Shown here: positions 20,701 to 29,261 of the stretch, in pieces | Layout: each line of letters starts with the position of its first letter | How positions within the stretch are numbered: the first letter of the stretch is position 1 | Source of the DNA: Leptospira levettii | GTDB taxonomy: Bacteria; Spirochaetota; Leptospiria; Leptospirales; Leptospiraceae | NCBI RefSeq assembly: GCF_002812085.1 | Contig: NZ_NPDM01000001.1 | Span: forward strand, 62,001-126,000 | Direction of reading: 5' to 3' | Length of the DNA: 64,000 bases | Notes under the pieces: generated by a model | Database searches by the model: none | What the model was told of the DNA's origin: nothing | Seen by the model: the letters and a program-made list of their open reading frames with translations, nothing else | Made by a program: the position numbers and the translations under genes

Positions 20701-23580
20701 ATTTCTAACAACCGTTTCAATGGCTTGAATTGGATTTTTTATAGAAACATATTTCTCTCGTGATTTAATTTTCCTTTCCGAAATTCGACCTCGCATAAAA
20801 TCAATTGCCATGGAAGCCAATTGGATTTGATTTTCATCTCCACCTGATGCTTTGATCCAAACTTTTGCAATTTCATTATTAATCGATGATTCGAATTTTC
20901 CTTTTAATGATGCCTTCACACCTGCAACACCACCTGTTAAATAAGCGAGTGCCATTTCTTGTACAAAAGAATCTATATTTTCTTGTGATTCTTTTTTCGT
21001 TACGTATTTTTTATAATTATTTTCATTTAACGATTCTAAGGCGTTTAAATTTGTAATGAGCTGATTTTGGTCTTTTTTTAAAGACTGTGTCACAAATGTA
21101 TCAGCAATTTGGTTTTTTCGTTTTTGTAAATTCTCCCAATCTTCCTCTGTCCATTCGGTGAAAAAATCTTTCCGATCGACAGCTTGGATTTTTCCAATCG
21201 AACTTAATGATATTTGTTTACTTATCACAGACATTGAAGCATTATATTCGCCTTCATTATTCCTAGAACCTAACATACCATTGTAAATTTCTTTACTTAT
21301 GGTGATATTTCCATTTTTACCTGGATCAGATACCACATACTCTTTTTTTAACAATTCATTACACTTTGTTACACTTGGATCTTCATAACATTTTCCAAAG
21401 TTAGTTTTTTCTTCCTCTGTTAAGTTTTTATAATCTGCATTTCCGACTAAGATCAATTCTCCTTTTGTCAATTTTCGATCCCCAATCACATCCGTATTGA
21501 TTCCATAGACATATTGGTTGATCAGTTTGTTTTGTTCCTTCTTTTGGAATTCCTCAAGTTCATGATTCATCTGGACAACACTTGCGAATTGATTGACCCC
21601 AAACACAGTCCTTTGAAACGTTTCAAGCATAGAACTTTGTCCAAGTTGTATTTCATTCAAATCGTTCCCCAAAAGAGATTCATTTCGAAAAGTCATTAGT
21701 TTCCCTTGGTCTTGGATTGTTTTATAATTAGAATCAAATTCTAATGGTTGCACATTGGATACTTTTGTTGTTGCATCTCCTTTTTCATACAATTCACTCC
21801 AGGATTTCCATCCTTTCTCATTTTCTCCTTCTAACTTTTGTAACCAATTCTCTTTCGATGATTCTAAGTTAATTCGATTTTTCTGGTATTCAAGTTTTGC
21901 TTCTTCAATGAGACCCTCACGAACGTCGGACCAATTTTTAAAACTATCCGAATATTGTTTCACTCTCGTTTCCCATTGGGTAATTGCTGGCAATAGTTTG
22001 TCCGTAAAACTTTTGTTTTGCTCTTTTAGTTGCGAAAAATTGGAATCCCAATACAACGAAGTAGTATAAGAAGAATCATCATACATTTCATACAAAACAG
22101 AATATCCGATTGCTCCCATTTGGTAAGAATAAGTTCCAGGAGTAAAAATTGTTAAATTTCGTTCTGCTTGCCAAAATCCATATTTACTCTTTCCATCTAA
22201 AATCAAATTCCCTTGTGTATGATATGCATTCTCGAATGGAACTCCCAATCCCATGATCGTGAAATTGTTCAAAAAATGGTACGCATCGGTATACAAATTG
22301 GCATTGATGAGATTCTGTACCCTTCGACCGTCTCCCAACTTTGCATTGATAATATCTGTAAGTTGATTGTAATCAGAGTTATGAATGGAACGAAAAAATG
22401 ATTGTAACTCTGAATCCTGAATCCCTGCAAATACTCCAACATCTCCAGGAATGTAACTCCAATTTTCATACTTAACATCACTTGACAATTGATGATAATT
22501 CTGATTTCTCAAAATCCATTCTGCATCAGCTAAATTGAAACTAGATTTTGAATTATTTAAATTGATCTGTAACCCGGTTTGGTATGTGTAGATCCGATCT
22601 TTATAATAAGTTTGTTCAACGAATGCTTTATTAGATTCATCTGCCAAAAAATCCTGCATCTTTGTTGCTACATTCGTAAACAACAATTCAGGATCCTTTT
22701 CATTCAAAGATAGGACATCGGAGATTTCTGTTATTAATTTTGAGAATATTTTGCCTGCTTCATTATAACTTCCATCATAGTTTCGATACAAACATCCAGA
22801 TGTGATCTCACAAGAACCTTCAATTCCATCCTTCATTTGTTGGATCATGGAAGCCAAAGCAGAATATACAGTTTGCCTATATTCATCAATCGCATTCAAG
22901 TTACTAATGAATTGGTTTTCTGTCTCTTGGAGAGTTGACAAGTATTTGACATAATCTTCATCAAGTGCTTCCAATGAAGACGCAAAAGAGTCCAATCCCT
23001 CTTGTTTCGATTTTTCCCATTCGTATTCCCATTCTTCAGCAGCTCGCAGGATATTTTCTCGATTCTCATGTAACAACTTCTCCTCCTGCGTGTAGGAATC
23101 AAAAATGCTTTCTTGTCCAATCCTTTGGAAATAAAGGGCATCAACCTTTCCTGTTTCTAATTTTTCTAAAAAACTGATGCGGTTTAAATAGTAATCGTTT
23201 ACTAAATTACGTTCCCATTCTGTATAAACTATAGATGCTTCCGAAAACAAGGATCGCCTTCTCTCATCCACATAACCTTCGTTTGTAATATAAGCATCTT
23301 CTCCAGTTTCTTTTTGTAAAATTTCTTCAATGTGACGATTTGCTTCTGATTGCCAAGAAATCATCGCATTTGTCAAAACCGACTCTACTCCTTCTTCCCA
23401 ATCCTGCAATGAAGAGGAAAAATACAATCGCCCATATAAATCGGCATATTCATTTGTCTGATAGGTTGGGACCTCCCAGGAATCTTGTAAAGACTGGGAA
23501 AACACATGATTTGAAATCAATATCAAGTAAAAAATAACAACGAATGATATGGCTCTTAACCAAAAATGATATGATAACAT
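17692..23580 (-). CDS. Giant TIGR04388-like surface protein with NlpC/P60-like C-terminal domain
   Basis: The 1962-residue product starts with a signal peptide ending near HVFSQ. Residues 30-650 are helical, coiled-coil and Tyr/Trp-rich, the pattern I associate with the Leptospira TIGR04388 family. A middle region (about 900-1300) is alanine/lysine-rich and helical. It is followed by a glycine/asparagine-rich beta region with repeated strands (SYSEKNGWGGTVGIG and similar), then a hydrophobic helix GQIGMFGGLLLGGFGAFNLL. The last 250 residues contain TDCIRYIGAVLFGAG (Cys1755) and SDHIYIVIG (His1866) with an acidic residue about 20 later, the order expected of an NlpC/P60 or papain-like hydrolase. 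The start has GAGGT upstream. It lies 33 bases behind the RND genes. The family call comes from recall; the catalytic reading is my inference. Confidence 0.8.
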   Translation of the reverse strand: MLSYHFWLRAISFVVIFYLILISNHVFSQSLQDSWEVPTYQTNEYADLYGRLYFSSSLQDWEEGVESVLTNAMISWQSEANRHIEEILQKETGEDAYITNEGYVDERRRSLFSEASIVYTEWERNLVNDYYLNRISFLEKLETGKVDALYFQRIGQESIFDSYTQEEKLLHENRENILRAAEEWEYEWEKSKQEGLDSFASSLEALDEDYVKYLSTLQETENQFISNLNAIDEYRQTVYSALASMIQQMKDGIEGSCEITSGCLYRNYDGSYNEAGKIFSKLITEISDVLSLNEKDPELLFTNVATKMQDFLADESNKAFVEQTYYKDRIYTYQTGLQINLNNSKSSFNLADAEWILRNQNYHQLSSDVKYENWSYIPGDVGVFAGIQDSELQSFFRSIHNSDYNQLTDIINAKLGDGRRVQNLINANLYTDAYHFLNNFTIMGLGVPFENAYHTQGNLILDGKSKYGFWQAERNLTIFTPGTYSYQMGAIGYSVLYEMYDDSSYTTSLYWDSNFSQLKEQNKSFTDKLLPAITQWETRVKQYSDSFKNWSDVREGLIEEAKLEYQKNRINLESSKENWLQKLEGENEKGWKSWSELYEKGDATTKVSNVQPLEFDSNYKTIQDQGKLMTFRNESLLGNDLNEIQLGQSSMLETFQRTVFGVNQFASVVQMNHELEEFQKKEQNKLINQYVYGINTDVIGDRKLTKGELILVGNADYKNLTEEEKTNFGKCYEDPSVTKCNELLKKEYVVSDPGKNGNITISKEIYNGMLGSRNNEGEYNASMSVISKQISLSSIGKIQAVDRKDFFTEWTEEDWENLQKRKNQIADTFVTQSLKKDQNQLITNLNALESLNENNYKKYVTKKESQENIDSFVQEMALAYLTGGVAGVKASLKGKFESSINNEIAKVWIKASGGDENQIQLASMAIDFMRGRISERKIKSREKYVSIKNPIQAIETVVRNTVSYTIQGIDTLTNGLGSIPINLAMSGIMGLTKELAGEKKYNKLNQQLSGSKTRLEEIKNNEEQIIESSLSISLARATGIPIDTISNLVGDFRGKQKAKKADREMSKNILSDVGSKIAGAIGGILKTAIVAIGVTEEEIYSIMSDAHKFVNSGNTNRNSDSLANFGYTLQTLGLQANWTQYKSPTLDLKDKNAVVTELGKTMIAKELARVYGVDETFVRQAFDAVYGKYQKKKSEGKAQNSAIRQTVVNAASIAITMGANGVWGSANSTLAKVGKFANVLTKGAIPATARVGQVITSTVLQTAAGSHEGTNGAVAGFANGSLLGLTDSFGKFNTGIFKGMMPGIGVSYSEKNGWGGTVGIGNSINNVSYSISEKGNSSLQISQAIAKGIQFATDFTSNQNYKIGLNYNPSGEGPRKNWNFSMMYDLKGSGFSGTVGYTEPNSKLGITSNIDPNGISYASTLQGVNIGTNSEEGFQLEEFNFANQNINMAQDASDVTDQNGNVIENEGDSPLSDIAGQIGMFGGLLLGGFGAFNLLRNRMSGGSNFLQVGSDIGKMNFESNSDRSIFSRLTDPIQKGLFWFGESVSRYSDSFTPDQTNEKVRNTKEPLSAKETDRISKLKTSIIDDYKKDSRLDTEKKLYELKQAGVDTSEIEAKIKVKRGGKDVPMSKAVEKSFNEYKRLRESRSVRPIGAEVVEYVSSSDALSKVNATFDPKKETIDAYVKRLGDEISKFSADVDLSTNELVSQHCANVAKLLGDNLMSKIKYKQSQLIDGKEVASAVNTVDENGFRKISETDCIRYIGAVLFGAGLTEKGNFANLNSDVYLTPEEMERMATEFKAGFVHKNGVEYFRQAGSFSKLVSERLTTETELKAHKAKGIIPDLKVGTIGITRKMETIEGTKTEAMKSDHIYIVIGKQFNPTLGVMEYLISESAGGKGVQNRWIRAETNKQIIANLTSKYKSQKMSDTQISEKISKLKIPDIYSDYLNRSEFYNLKPQGTEKNENV

Positions 23581-23585
23581 AAAGA

Positions 23586-23603
23586 ACCTCAGATTTAAGA
23601 GGT
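23586..23603 (-). promoter_or_regulatory. Hairpin that would hide the ribosome-binding site of the giant gene
   Basis: Read on the minus strand, ACCTC (23603-23599) can pair with GAGGT (23590-23586) across an eight-base loop. GAGGT is the Shine-Dalgarno of the 1962-residue gene. The stem is only five pairs, so the effect may be slight. It occupies the only real gap in the ten-gene minus-strand run. Confidence 0.35.
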
Positions 23604-23613
23604 GAGCTTTTCG

Positions 23614-26283
23614 TTATCTGGTTCTGAATATTCTTAAATTGTTTTTAAACTTATCAGAAATGATTCCAAAAACCTGGAACAAAAACAGTGACTGGAATAA
23701 ATAAACACCAGATTTCCATGGATAAAAATAAGTAACAATTAACAATCCAACATATGGGAAACTTAGGTAAAATGGAGGGATTTTTTTCTGATAAGAATTC
23801 ATTCGAAACATAATAAATAAGAATGGGATAAAACACAATTGATCATAATTCCTAGAAAAAAATTGGAATTGGCATTTACAAAGAATTACAAATGCAAATA
23901 GAAATGATAATAATTCGATCCAATATTTTTTACGAAAGAAGAAAGGTATTTGGAATAAAAGCAAAAATATAAATTGATATTTGATTGTCCCATGATCTGA
24001 TTTGGACCTCTCTGCTAATTGGGTCTTATCTTTGGCAAGTAATGTTTGTATTCCGTCTTCCATTAAATTCCAATTGATACCCTCACCTTTAACAATGATC
24101 TCCATACTTGTCTCGGCATTTTTATGGTATATTTTTCCCAAATTTTGATGAGTCGAATAATGCCTTAACGATTCAGGATAAAGGACTTTTCCATTCCCAA
24201 CAGCAACTGGCTGTTTTTGAAAATTCTCTTTTGAAATCGTATGATTTGAATTTAATTTCACATCAACTAACTTTCCTCCGTATAACATTTTACTTACGAC
24301 ATTCGGTTGTAATATAAGATTTGTTTCCCGAATCGACGGATCAATACCTACTCCCATTTTAGTCAATTGATACGCATCCGTCTGAAACTCGATTCCTTCC
24401 GTTGAAGGTTGGAATCCCAAAATAACATCCGATACTTTTTTTTGCACCTGAATCCAAGGAATCATTTTTAATACAGATGATTCCAATGAATTTGGATCCA
24501 TATTTGTGAACCTTAGTATTGTAGATTCAAATCCATCCATTCCTTCTAAAAAATGGAAGTAACCCATTTCCGAAGGTAAGTTTTTAAAATGAAGAGAATG
24601 AATCCCTTCCTTCCATTTCATATAAAAATCAGACCTGGTATTTTTATGAGTTACGACAAGTAAGTTTGTCAATTGTTTCTGCAAGATTGATTGTTCCACT
24701 TGTTTTGTAATTCGGATCCTCTCTGATTCTGCAACATAGGAAGGAAATTCCAATTTTGCCAATTGTATGTTATCTAAATGAGGGAAGGAAGATACGGGAT
24801 CAAAAAGCACTGGTAACGAATATAGAAACGTTACAAAATACAATGAGAATGTTAATATGGTATTCGTATTGAAACTACCAGGTTCTTTCTTTGAAACCAA
24901 TTCATTTAGTTTCTGTATTTGCAAATCTTGTAAGGAAAAACTCTGTTTTCCTTCTCTCTTCCCAAAATTCAAAAACAGATGCAAAAGGATTGGATAAAAA
25001 ATGAGAGCAAATAAAAAGATCATCAGTAAATTTAAAATCGATGTGGGAAGTAACTGAAAATACAGCGAAAGTATCAAAATCAAACTTGCAGAGAAAATTT
25101 GTTTTTTATGCACAACCATCCTTCGAAAGGAAATCAATGGCAATTGTACTTTCAAAAGTAATAAAAATACAAAACCCGAAATTCCAATTGGTATACCCAA
25201 ACATTTGAGAGAAAAAAATAGGAGGACTAGAAATAAGAGAAATGTACCTGTATGGATGAAACATAAGATCCATTTCCTTTTCACAATACCAAAATATAGG
25301 AAATAAATTCCTTCGATTCCAAGGTAAAAATAAAATATAAACGCTATGTTCTCTATCAATTCCTCTTGGCTTGAAAAGACAAATTGCCAATCAGGGAATT
25401 CAGACAGGTATGAATCCAAAAGAAATGACAATTGGATGAGTTGGAAGGCATTGTTTGTAAAGATCACTATTGATTCAAAACTCGAGCCATTGATTCTTGT
25501 ATGATTTTTACCATGAACATTTGATATACTTACACTCGCGATTTTTCCAAGTGGAAGAAAAGTTTTCCCTTGGGCCAAGATGAATACGTTTTCCCATTCA
25601 CTTGGATTAGCAGGGTATTCTTTCAAAAAATATTGATTTTGTCCCGGATCATAGGAAACCGAATCTAAATGATGGCGTAAACGATTGTAAATTTCCGTCA
25701 TGGAAGGACTGAAACCGCTTAGCAGAAGGTTATGGTCAATATTGATTTGGATTTCAGTTTCAGACTCTGGTTGGTATGAAATTTTTTTAACACCAGTTAC
25801 ATTCTGGATTTTTCGTAATAATTCAGCAGGTGGAGGTGACTTAGTTTTGGAAATTCTACGTAGGAGAATCAAATTCGAATCAATTCCAGAATCAAACATA
25901 AACCTAGGAAATAATACATCTTTGGGGAATAGATCTTGGTTTAAGATGTATAAATTTCGAATTGTTCGTATGATTTCCTCTTTTCCAATTCCTTCATTTA
26001 GTTTTAAGTGCATGGTAACATTTCCAAATTCCGAAACAGATTTGAGTTCCAGATACCCACTAACAGATTTTAGCATCATTTCCCATGGTTTGGTAAGTAA
26101 CTCTTCCACTTGGTTAGTCGTTTTGCCTGACCAATTTTGAGAAATAACCAATGTATGTTCGTGTTCTATTTCCTTATTTTCAGAAATTAATATTTCTCTA
26201 CTTGTCATGAGAGAAACTAAAATGACAGTACCAAAAAATAATACCCATTGGTAAAGAAACCTTTTGGCAATGGAGAAACTCAT
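23614..26283 (-). CDS. Degenerate RND-type membrane protein (second RND subunit)
   Basis: This 889-residue protein has the RND layout: one N-terminal helix, a long periplasmic domain, a block of membrane helices from about residue 310, a second periplasmic domain, then a final membrane block. The N-terminal region (NWSGKTTNQVEELLTKPWEMML, porter-type strands) matches the RND family. The helix corresponding to TM4 lacks the proton-relay aspartates: GIPIGISGFVFLLLLKVQLP has no acidic residue. The protein is shorter than usual (about 1000-1050). The ATG overlaps the stop of the first RND gene by four bases, so it probably forms a hetero-oligomer with it. It may be non-transporting on its own. 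Confidence 0.72.
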   Translation of the reverse strand: MSFSIAKRFLYQWVLFFGTVILVSLMTSREILISENKEIEHEHTLVISQNWSGKTTNQVEELLTKPWEMMLKSVSGYLELKSVSEFGNVTMHLKLNEGIGKEEIIRTIRNLYILNQDLFPKDVLFPRFMFDSGIDSNLILLRRISKTKSPPPAELLRKIQNVTGVKKISYQPESETEIQINIDHNLLLSGFSPSMTEIYNRLRHHLDSVSYDPGQNQYFLKEYPANPSEWENVFILAQGKTFLPLGKIASVSISNVHGKNHTRINGSSFESIVIFTNNAFQLIQLSFLLDSYLSEFPDWQFVFSSQEELIENIAFIFYFYLGIEGIYFLYFGIVKRKWILCFIHTGTFLLFLVLLFFSLKCLGIPIGISGFVFLLLLKVQLPLISFRRMVVHKKQIFSASLILILSLYFQLLPTSILNLLMIFLFALIFYPILLHLFLNFGKREGKQSFSLQDLQIQKLNELVSKKEPGSFNTNTILTFSLYFVTFLYSLPVLFDPVSSFPHLDNIQLAKLEFPSYVAESERIRITKQVEQSILQKQLTNLLVVTHKNTRSDFYMKWKEGIHSLHFKNLPSEMGYFHFLEGMDGFESTILRFTNMDPNSLESSVLKMIPWIQVQKKVSDVILGFQPSTEGIEFQTDAYQLTKMGVGIDPSIRETNLILQPNVVSKMLYGGKLVDVKLNSNHTISKENFQKQPVAVGNGKVLYPESLRHYSTHQNLGKIYHKNAETSMEIIVKGEGINWNLMEDGIQTLLAKDKTQLAERSKSDHGTIKYQFIFLLLFQIPFFFRKKYWIELLSFLFAFVILCKCQFQFFSRNYDQLCFIPFLFIMFRMNSYQKKIPPFYLSFPYVGLLIVTYFYPWKSGVYLFQSLFLFQVFGIISDKFKNNLRIFRTR

Positions 26284-29261
26284 ATTGGGGAACTAAAACA
26301 TTTGATAAATATTTTTGGATACAGATAAAACACAAACACGCAGGAAACGAGTATTCCGATACACATTGTCACTGCAATCGCTCGGACAAATTCGGATCCA
26401 GGGAAAACAATAAAAACAACTGGTAACAAGCCAAAAAACGTACTACCAAAGTTAAGTAAAATTGGTTTTTGTAACCAATCAAAAACTAATTTGATTCTAA
26501 GTGAATTGTCTGGGATTTCCTTTGTTAACTCCCATCTTTCACCATAAAGGGAAATACTATCAATTGATAAACCGATCAATATCACAAGTCCCATATAATG
26601 TCCAAAATGAATCTCAGGAATGATAAAAATTAAAAATATCGTTACCGATAAAAAATAACTAAAACTTATTAATAGATATATACATGGTCGATAAAATGAT
26701 TCGTAGATACCCACTAACGCTAAATATATCAATACATAAGAACAAACTAATAAAACAAATAATGTCAGATAAAAATTCAATGTCTCTTTTTTGACAGAAT
26801 TGATATAGTATTGTAGTCCCTCATTTTTTTTGGTAAGAATACGATTCTCGATCCCAAAATCACCCATCCATTCGAGAAAAAATTTTCCCGATTCCCTTTG
26901 GAATACGGAAAATGATTTTTTTTCTGTCATTTGGAATAATGATTCAGGGAAAATCAGATCCTTTGTGGCTGATTTAAAAAGTGGTAACGATGATGAGGGA
27001 GGTAATCTTGAATCGTCAGTTTTCTTACTCATGGACAAATACATGGGAAGTGAATTGCCTTTACCCAAAAGACCCAAATATTTAGGCGAAGTTCGGTACA
27101 GAAGATTTTTTTCTAAATCTTCGAGGTCCGGTTGCACTTCTGAATTTGGTAGGATTCTGGTTTTCCAAATTTTCATTTGAATGGGTGTAGGGATAAAATT
27201 AAATTTCCCACCTAACTTCTCTTCTGTTTGCGAATGAAGAACTTCTTTTGCCAAACGATTCAATTGGTCCCAATCTTCATGTAGTAAAACAATCTTATCT
27301 ACAGGGAGGAAAGGTAAGGATTGTGATAATTCAGAATGAATTTCGAATACACCCACTTGCCAGCGATTCGGGTTTATCGATTGGAGTACTTCAGTGAGCC
27401 ATTTCTCAGAGCCTTCAAAATCAAAGGATTTGATAACAAAAGGAACAGCATTTACATTCGCTTCCCATTGATCTGAGGCTGTGTTTTGAGGTAAGATGAC
27501 TATACTTTGGAGTAAATGGTTTCCATTGATTCGATTCAAAATATCATTAATGAGAAATTTTTCTTCCAAAAACTGAATTGTCGATTTTGGTACCACGTGG
27601 ATCAACTTTCCAATCGGCTTTGGATTCGGAAAAATTTGGAACTGGACTTTGTTTCTAGAAAAAACAAATGTTAAAAACAGTATCACCAAACATATAAATA
27701 CGATCCATTTTTTCCGAACCCAAATTAAATTGAAAACAAAAGGCAACTGAAACAGATCCTTCTCCTGTCGATCTGTTCTTTTCTGGAGCTGAGGATTGAA
27801 AGTAATGAATAATAATGGAATCACTGTGACAGAAGTGACTAAACTGGAAAAGATCAATATTACAATGCTAAGCCCAATATCATAAAAAAAATCTCTCCAT
27901 TCGTGTGCATACAAAAGCAAAGGGAAGATTACCACCATTGTTGTTAATCCCGAACAAAACAAGGAAATCAAAACATTTCGAACACCTTCCGTGACACAAT
28001 TTACATTCACACTTTCCTTCTGGCATTGTGATTGGATTGAGTAATAAATTAAATTATTCGCATCGAATAACATTCCAATCCCAACTGATATCCCACTAAT
28101 ACTCAAAAGGTTAACCGAAATGGAAAATAGATTCATAAGATGGAAAAAACAAACGAGAGAAACAATTACAGCAAATAACAAACACAAAACGGGAAACCAT
28201 TCTTTATACAAGGAATAGGAGAAAATGAGAGCACATAGTAAACTTGCAAATAGGAAGAAAAAGAATTGAACCAATTGTTTTGTTAACTCTCTTGAGGTGT
28301 CAGAGTACAAAACAGGTTGAATCGATTGTTTGTATTCGTTTAAAATCAAATGAATTTGAGATGAGAGTTTGAGTGGATCTTGGCTTCTATCGACATGAAT
28401 GGCAAAATATACCGAGTTTTTCCCACCATGTTGCACAATTTGATTCACAGAAGAATGTTGAATCGAAGTATCCGCAAACTGTTCTAAAGGAATGTATTTT
28501 GAATCTCCCAAATGGATTGGAAATTTTCGAATCTCTTCCAACGAGGAAATCTCTGGTCCATATTTAATCTCGGTTTCCCTGCCTACATCATATAGTTTTC
28601 CAAGTGAACCTGCTTGCATGGCAGAAATAATTTGATATTCTATGTCTTTTATTTTGATTGGATGTAATTTTAAGAATGTTTCTCTTAAGTGAATGAATCC
28701 AAAGGATTCAGAATCACCAATTTTTTTCACTTCAATCACTCCCGATATTCTCTCTAGTTTGTATTTCAGTTGATTGATCAAATATGAGAAATTTTCCTTT
28801 GTTAAATTGGTTTGTTTGGAAATAGTAAATTCAATAAATGGATTTTGGTGATCACTTCCCATTTGTACTTTGGGAGTGCCTACCCCAAGAGGTAATTCAT
28901 CTTTTATTTCAAACAATAACTGAAATAGTTCTTCTTTAAATTCCCAGACCGATATATTCGATTGTAATAAAATTTCAATCTTTGAATGTCCATGTTCCGA
29001 AAATGTTCGGATTTGTTTGACCTCTTTTAAGGATGAAATGCGTTTAGACATTGGCAGACTTAATGATTTATCAATTTCTTCAGCTGAATGATTGGGAAAT
29101 GTTGTCGTAACCTGGTATTGTAAAGGTGTCAAGTTTGGCAGTAATTGAAATCGAAAACGATCCATTTGAAAATAAATACCAATGAACATTAATATGATAC
29201 AGACCCAACACAATCGATTGTGTCTGTCGAAATATTGGATCATATTTCCAACAAATTTCAT
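26280..29261 (-). CDS. RND-family efflux transporter subunit with altered proton relay
   Basis: This 993-residue inner-membrane protein is close to the usual RND length. N-terminal porter strands are recognisable (LLPNLTPLQYQVTTTFPNHS, then EEIDKSLSLPM, as in AcrB/CusA-type proteins). In TM4 the segment GIGMLFDANNLIYYS keeps one aspartate (Asp400), where AcrB-type pumps have two in a row. In the TM10 region LVILIGLSIDSISLYGER has an aspartate where AcrB has the relay lysine. It is coupled at both ends by four-base overlaps, to the adaptor gene and to the degenerate RND gene. Substrate is unknown. Confidence 0.85.
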   Translation of the reverse strand: MKFVGNMIQYFDRHNRLCWVCIILMFIGIYFQMDRFRFQLLPNLTPLQYQVTTTFPNHSAEEIDKSLSLPMSKRISSLKEVKQIRTFSEHGHSKIEILLQSNISVWEFKEELFQLLFEIKDELPLGVGTPKVQMGSDHQNPFIEFTISKQTNLTKENFSYLINQLKYKLERISGVIEVKKIGDSESFGFIHLRETFLKLHPIKIKDIEYQIISAMQAGSLGKLYDVGRETEIKYGPEISSLEEIRKFPIHLGDSKYIPLEQFADTSIQHSSVNQIVQHGGKNSVYFAIHVDRSQDPLKLSSQIHLILNEYKQSIQPVLYSDTSRELTKQLVQFFFFLFASLLCALIFSYSLYKEWFPVLCLLFAVIVSLVCFFHLMNLFSISVNLLSISGISVGIGMLFDANNLIYYSIQSQCQKESVNVNCVTEGVRNVLISLFCSGLTTMVVIFPLLLYAHEWRDFFYDIGLSIVILIFSSLVTSVTVIPLLFITFNPQLQKRTDRQEKDLFQLPFVFNLIWVRKKWIVFICLVILFLTFVFSRNKVQFQIFPNPKPIGKLIHVVPKSTIQFLEEKFLINDILNRINGNHLLQSIVILPQNTASDQWEANVNAVPFVIKSFDFEGSEKWLTEVLQSINPNRWQVGVFEIHSELSQSLPFLPVDKIVLLHEDWDQLNRLAKEVLHSQTEEKLGGKFNFIPTPIQMKIWKTRILPNSEVQPDLEDLEKNLLYRTSPKYLGLLGKGNSLPMYLSMSKKTDDSRLPPSSSLPLFKSATKDLIFPESLFQMTEKKSFSVFQRESGKFFLEWMGDFGIENRILTKKNEGLQYYINSVKKETLNFYLTLFVLLVCSYVLIYLALVGIYESFYRPCIYLLISFSYFLSVTIFLIFIIPEIHFGHYMGLVILIGLSIDSISLYGERWELTKEIPDNSLRIKLVFDWLQKPILLNFGSTFFGLLPVVFIVFPGSEFVRAIAVTMCIGILVSCVFVFYLYPKIFIKCFSSPI

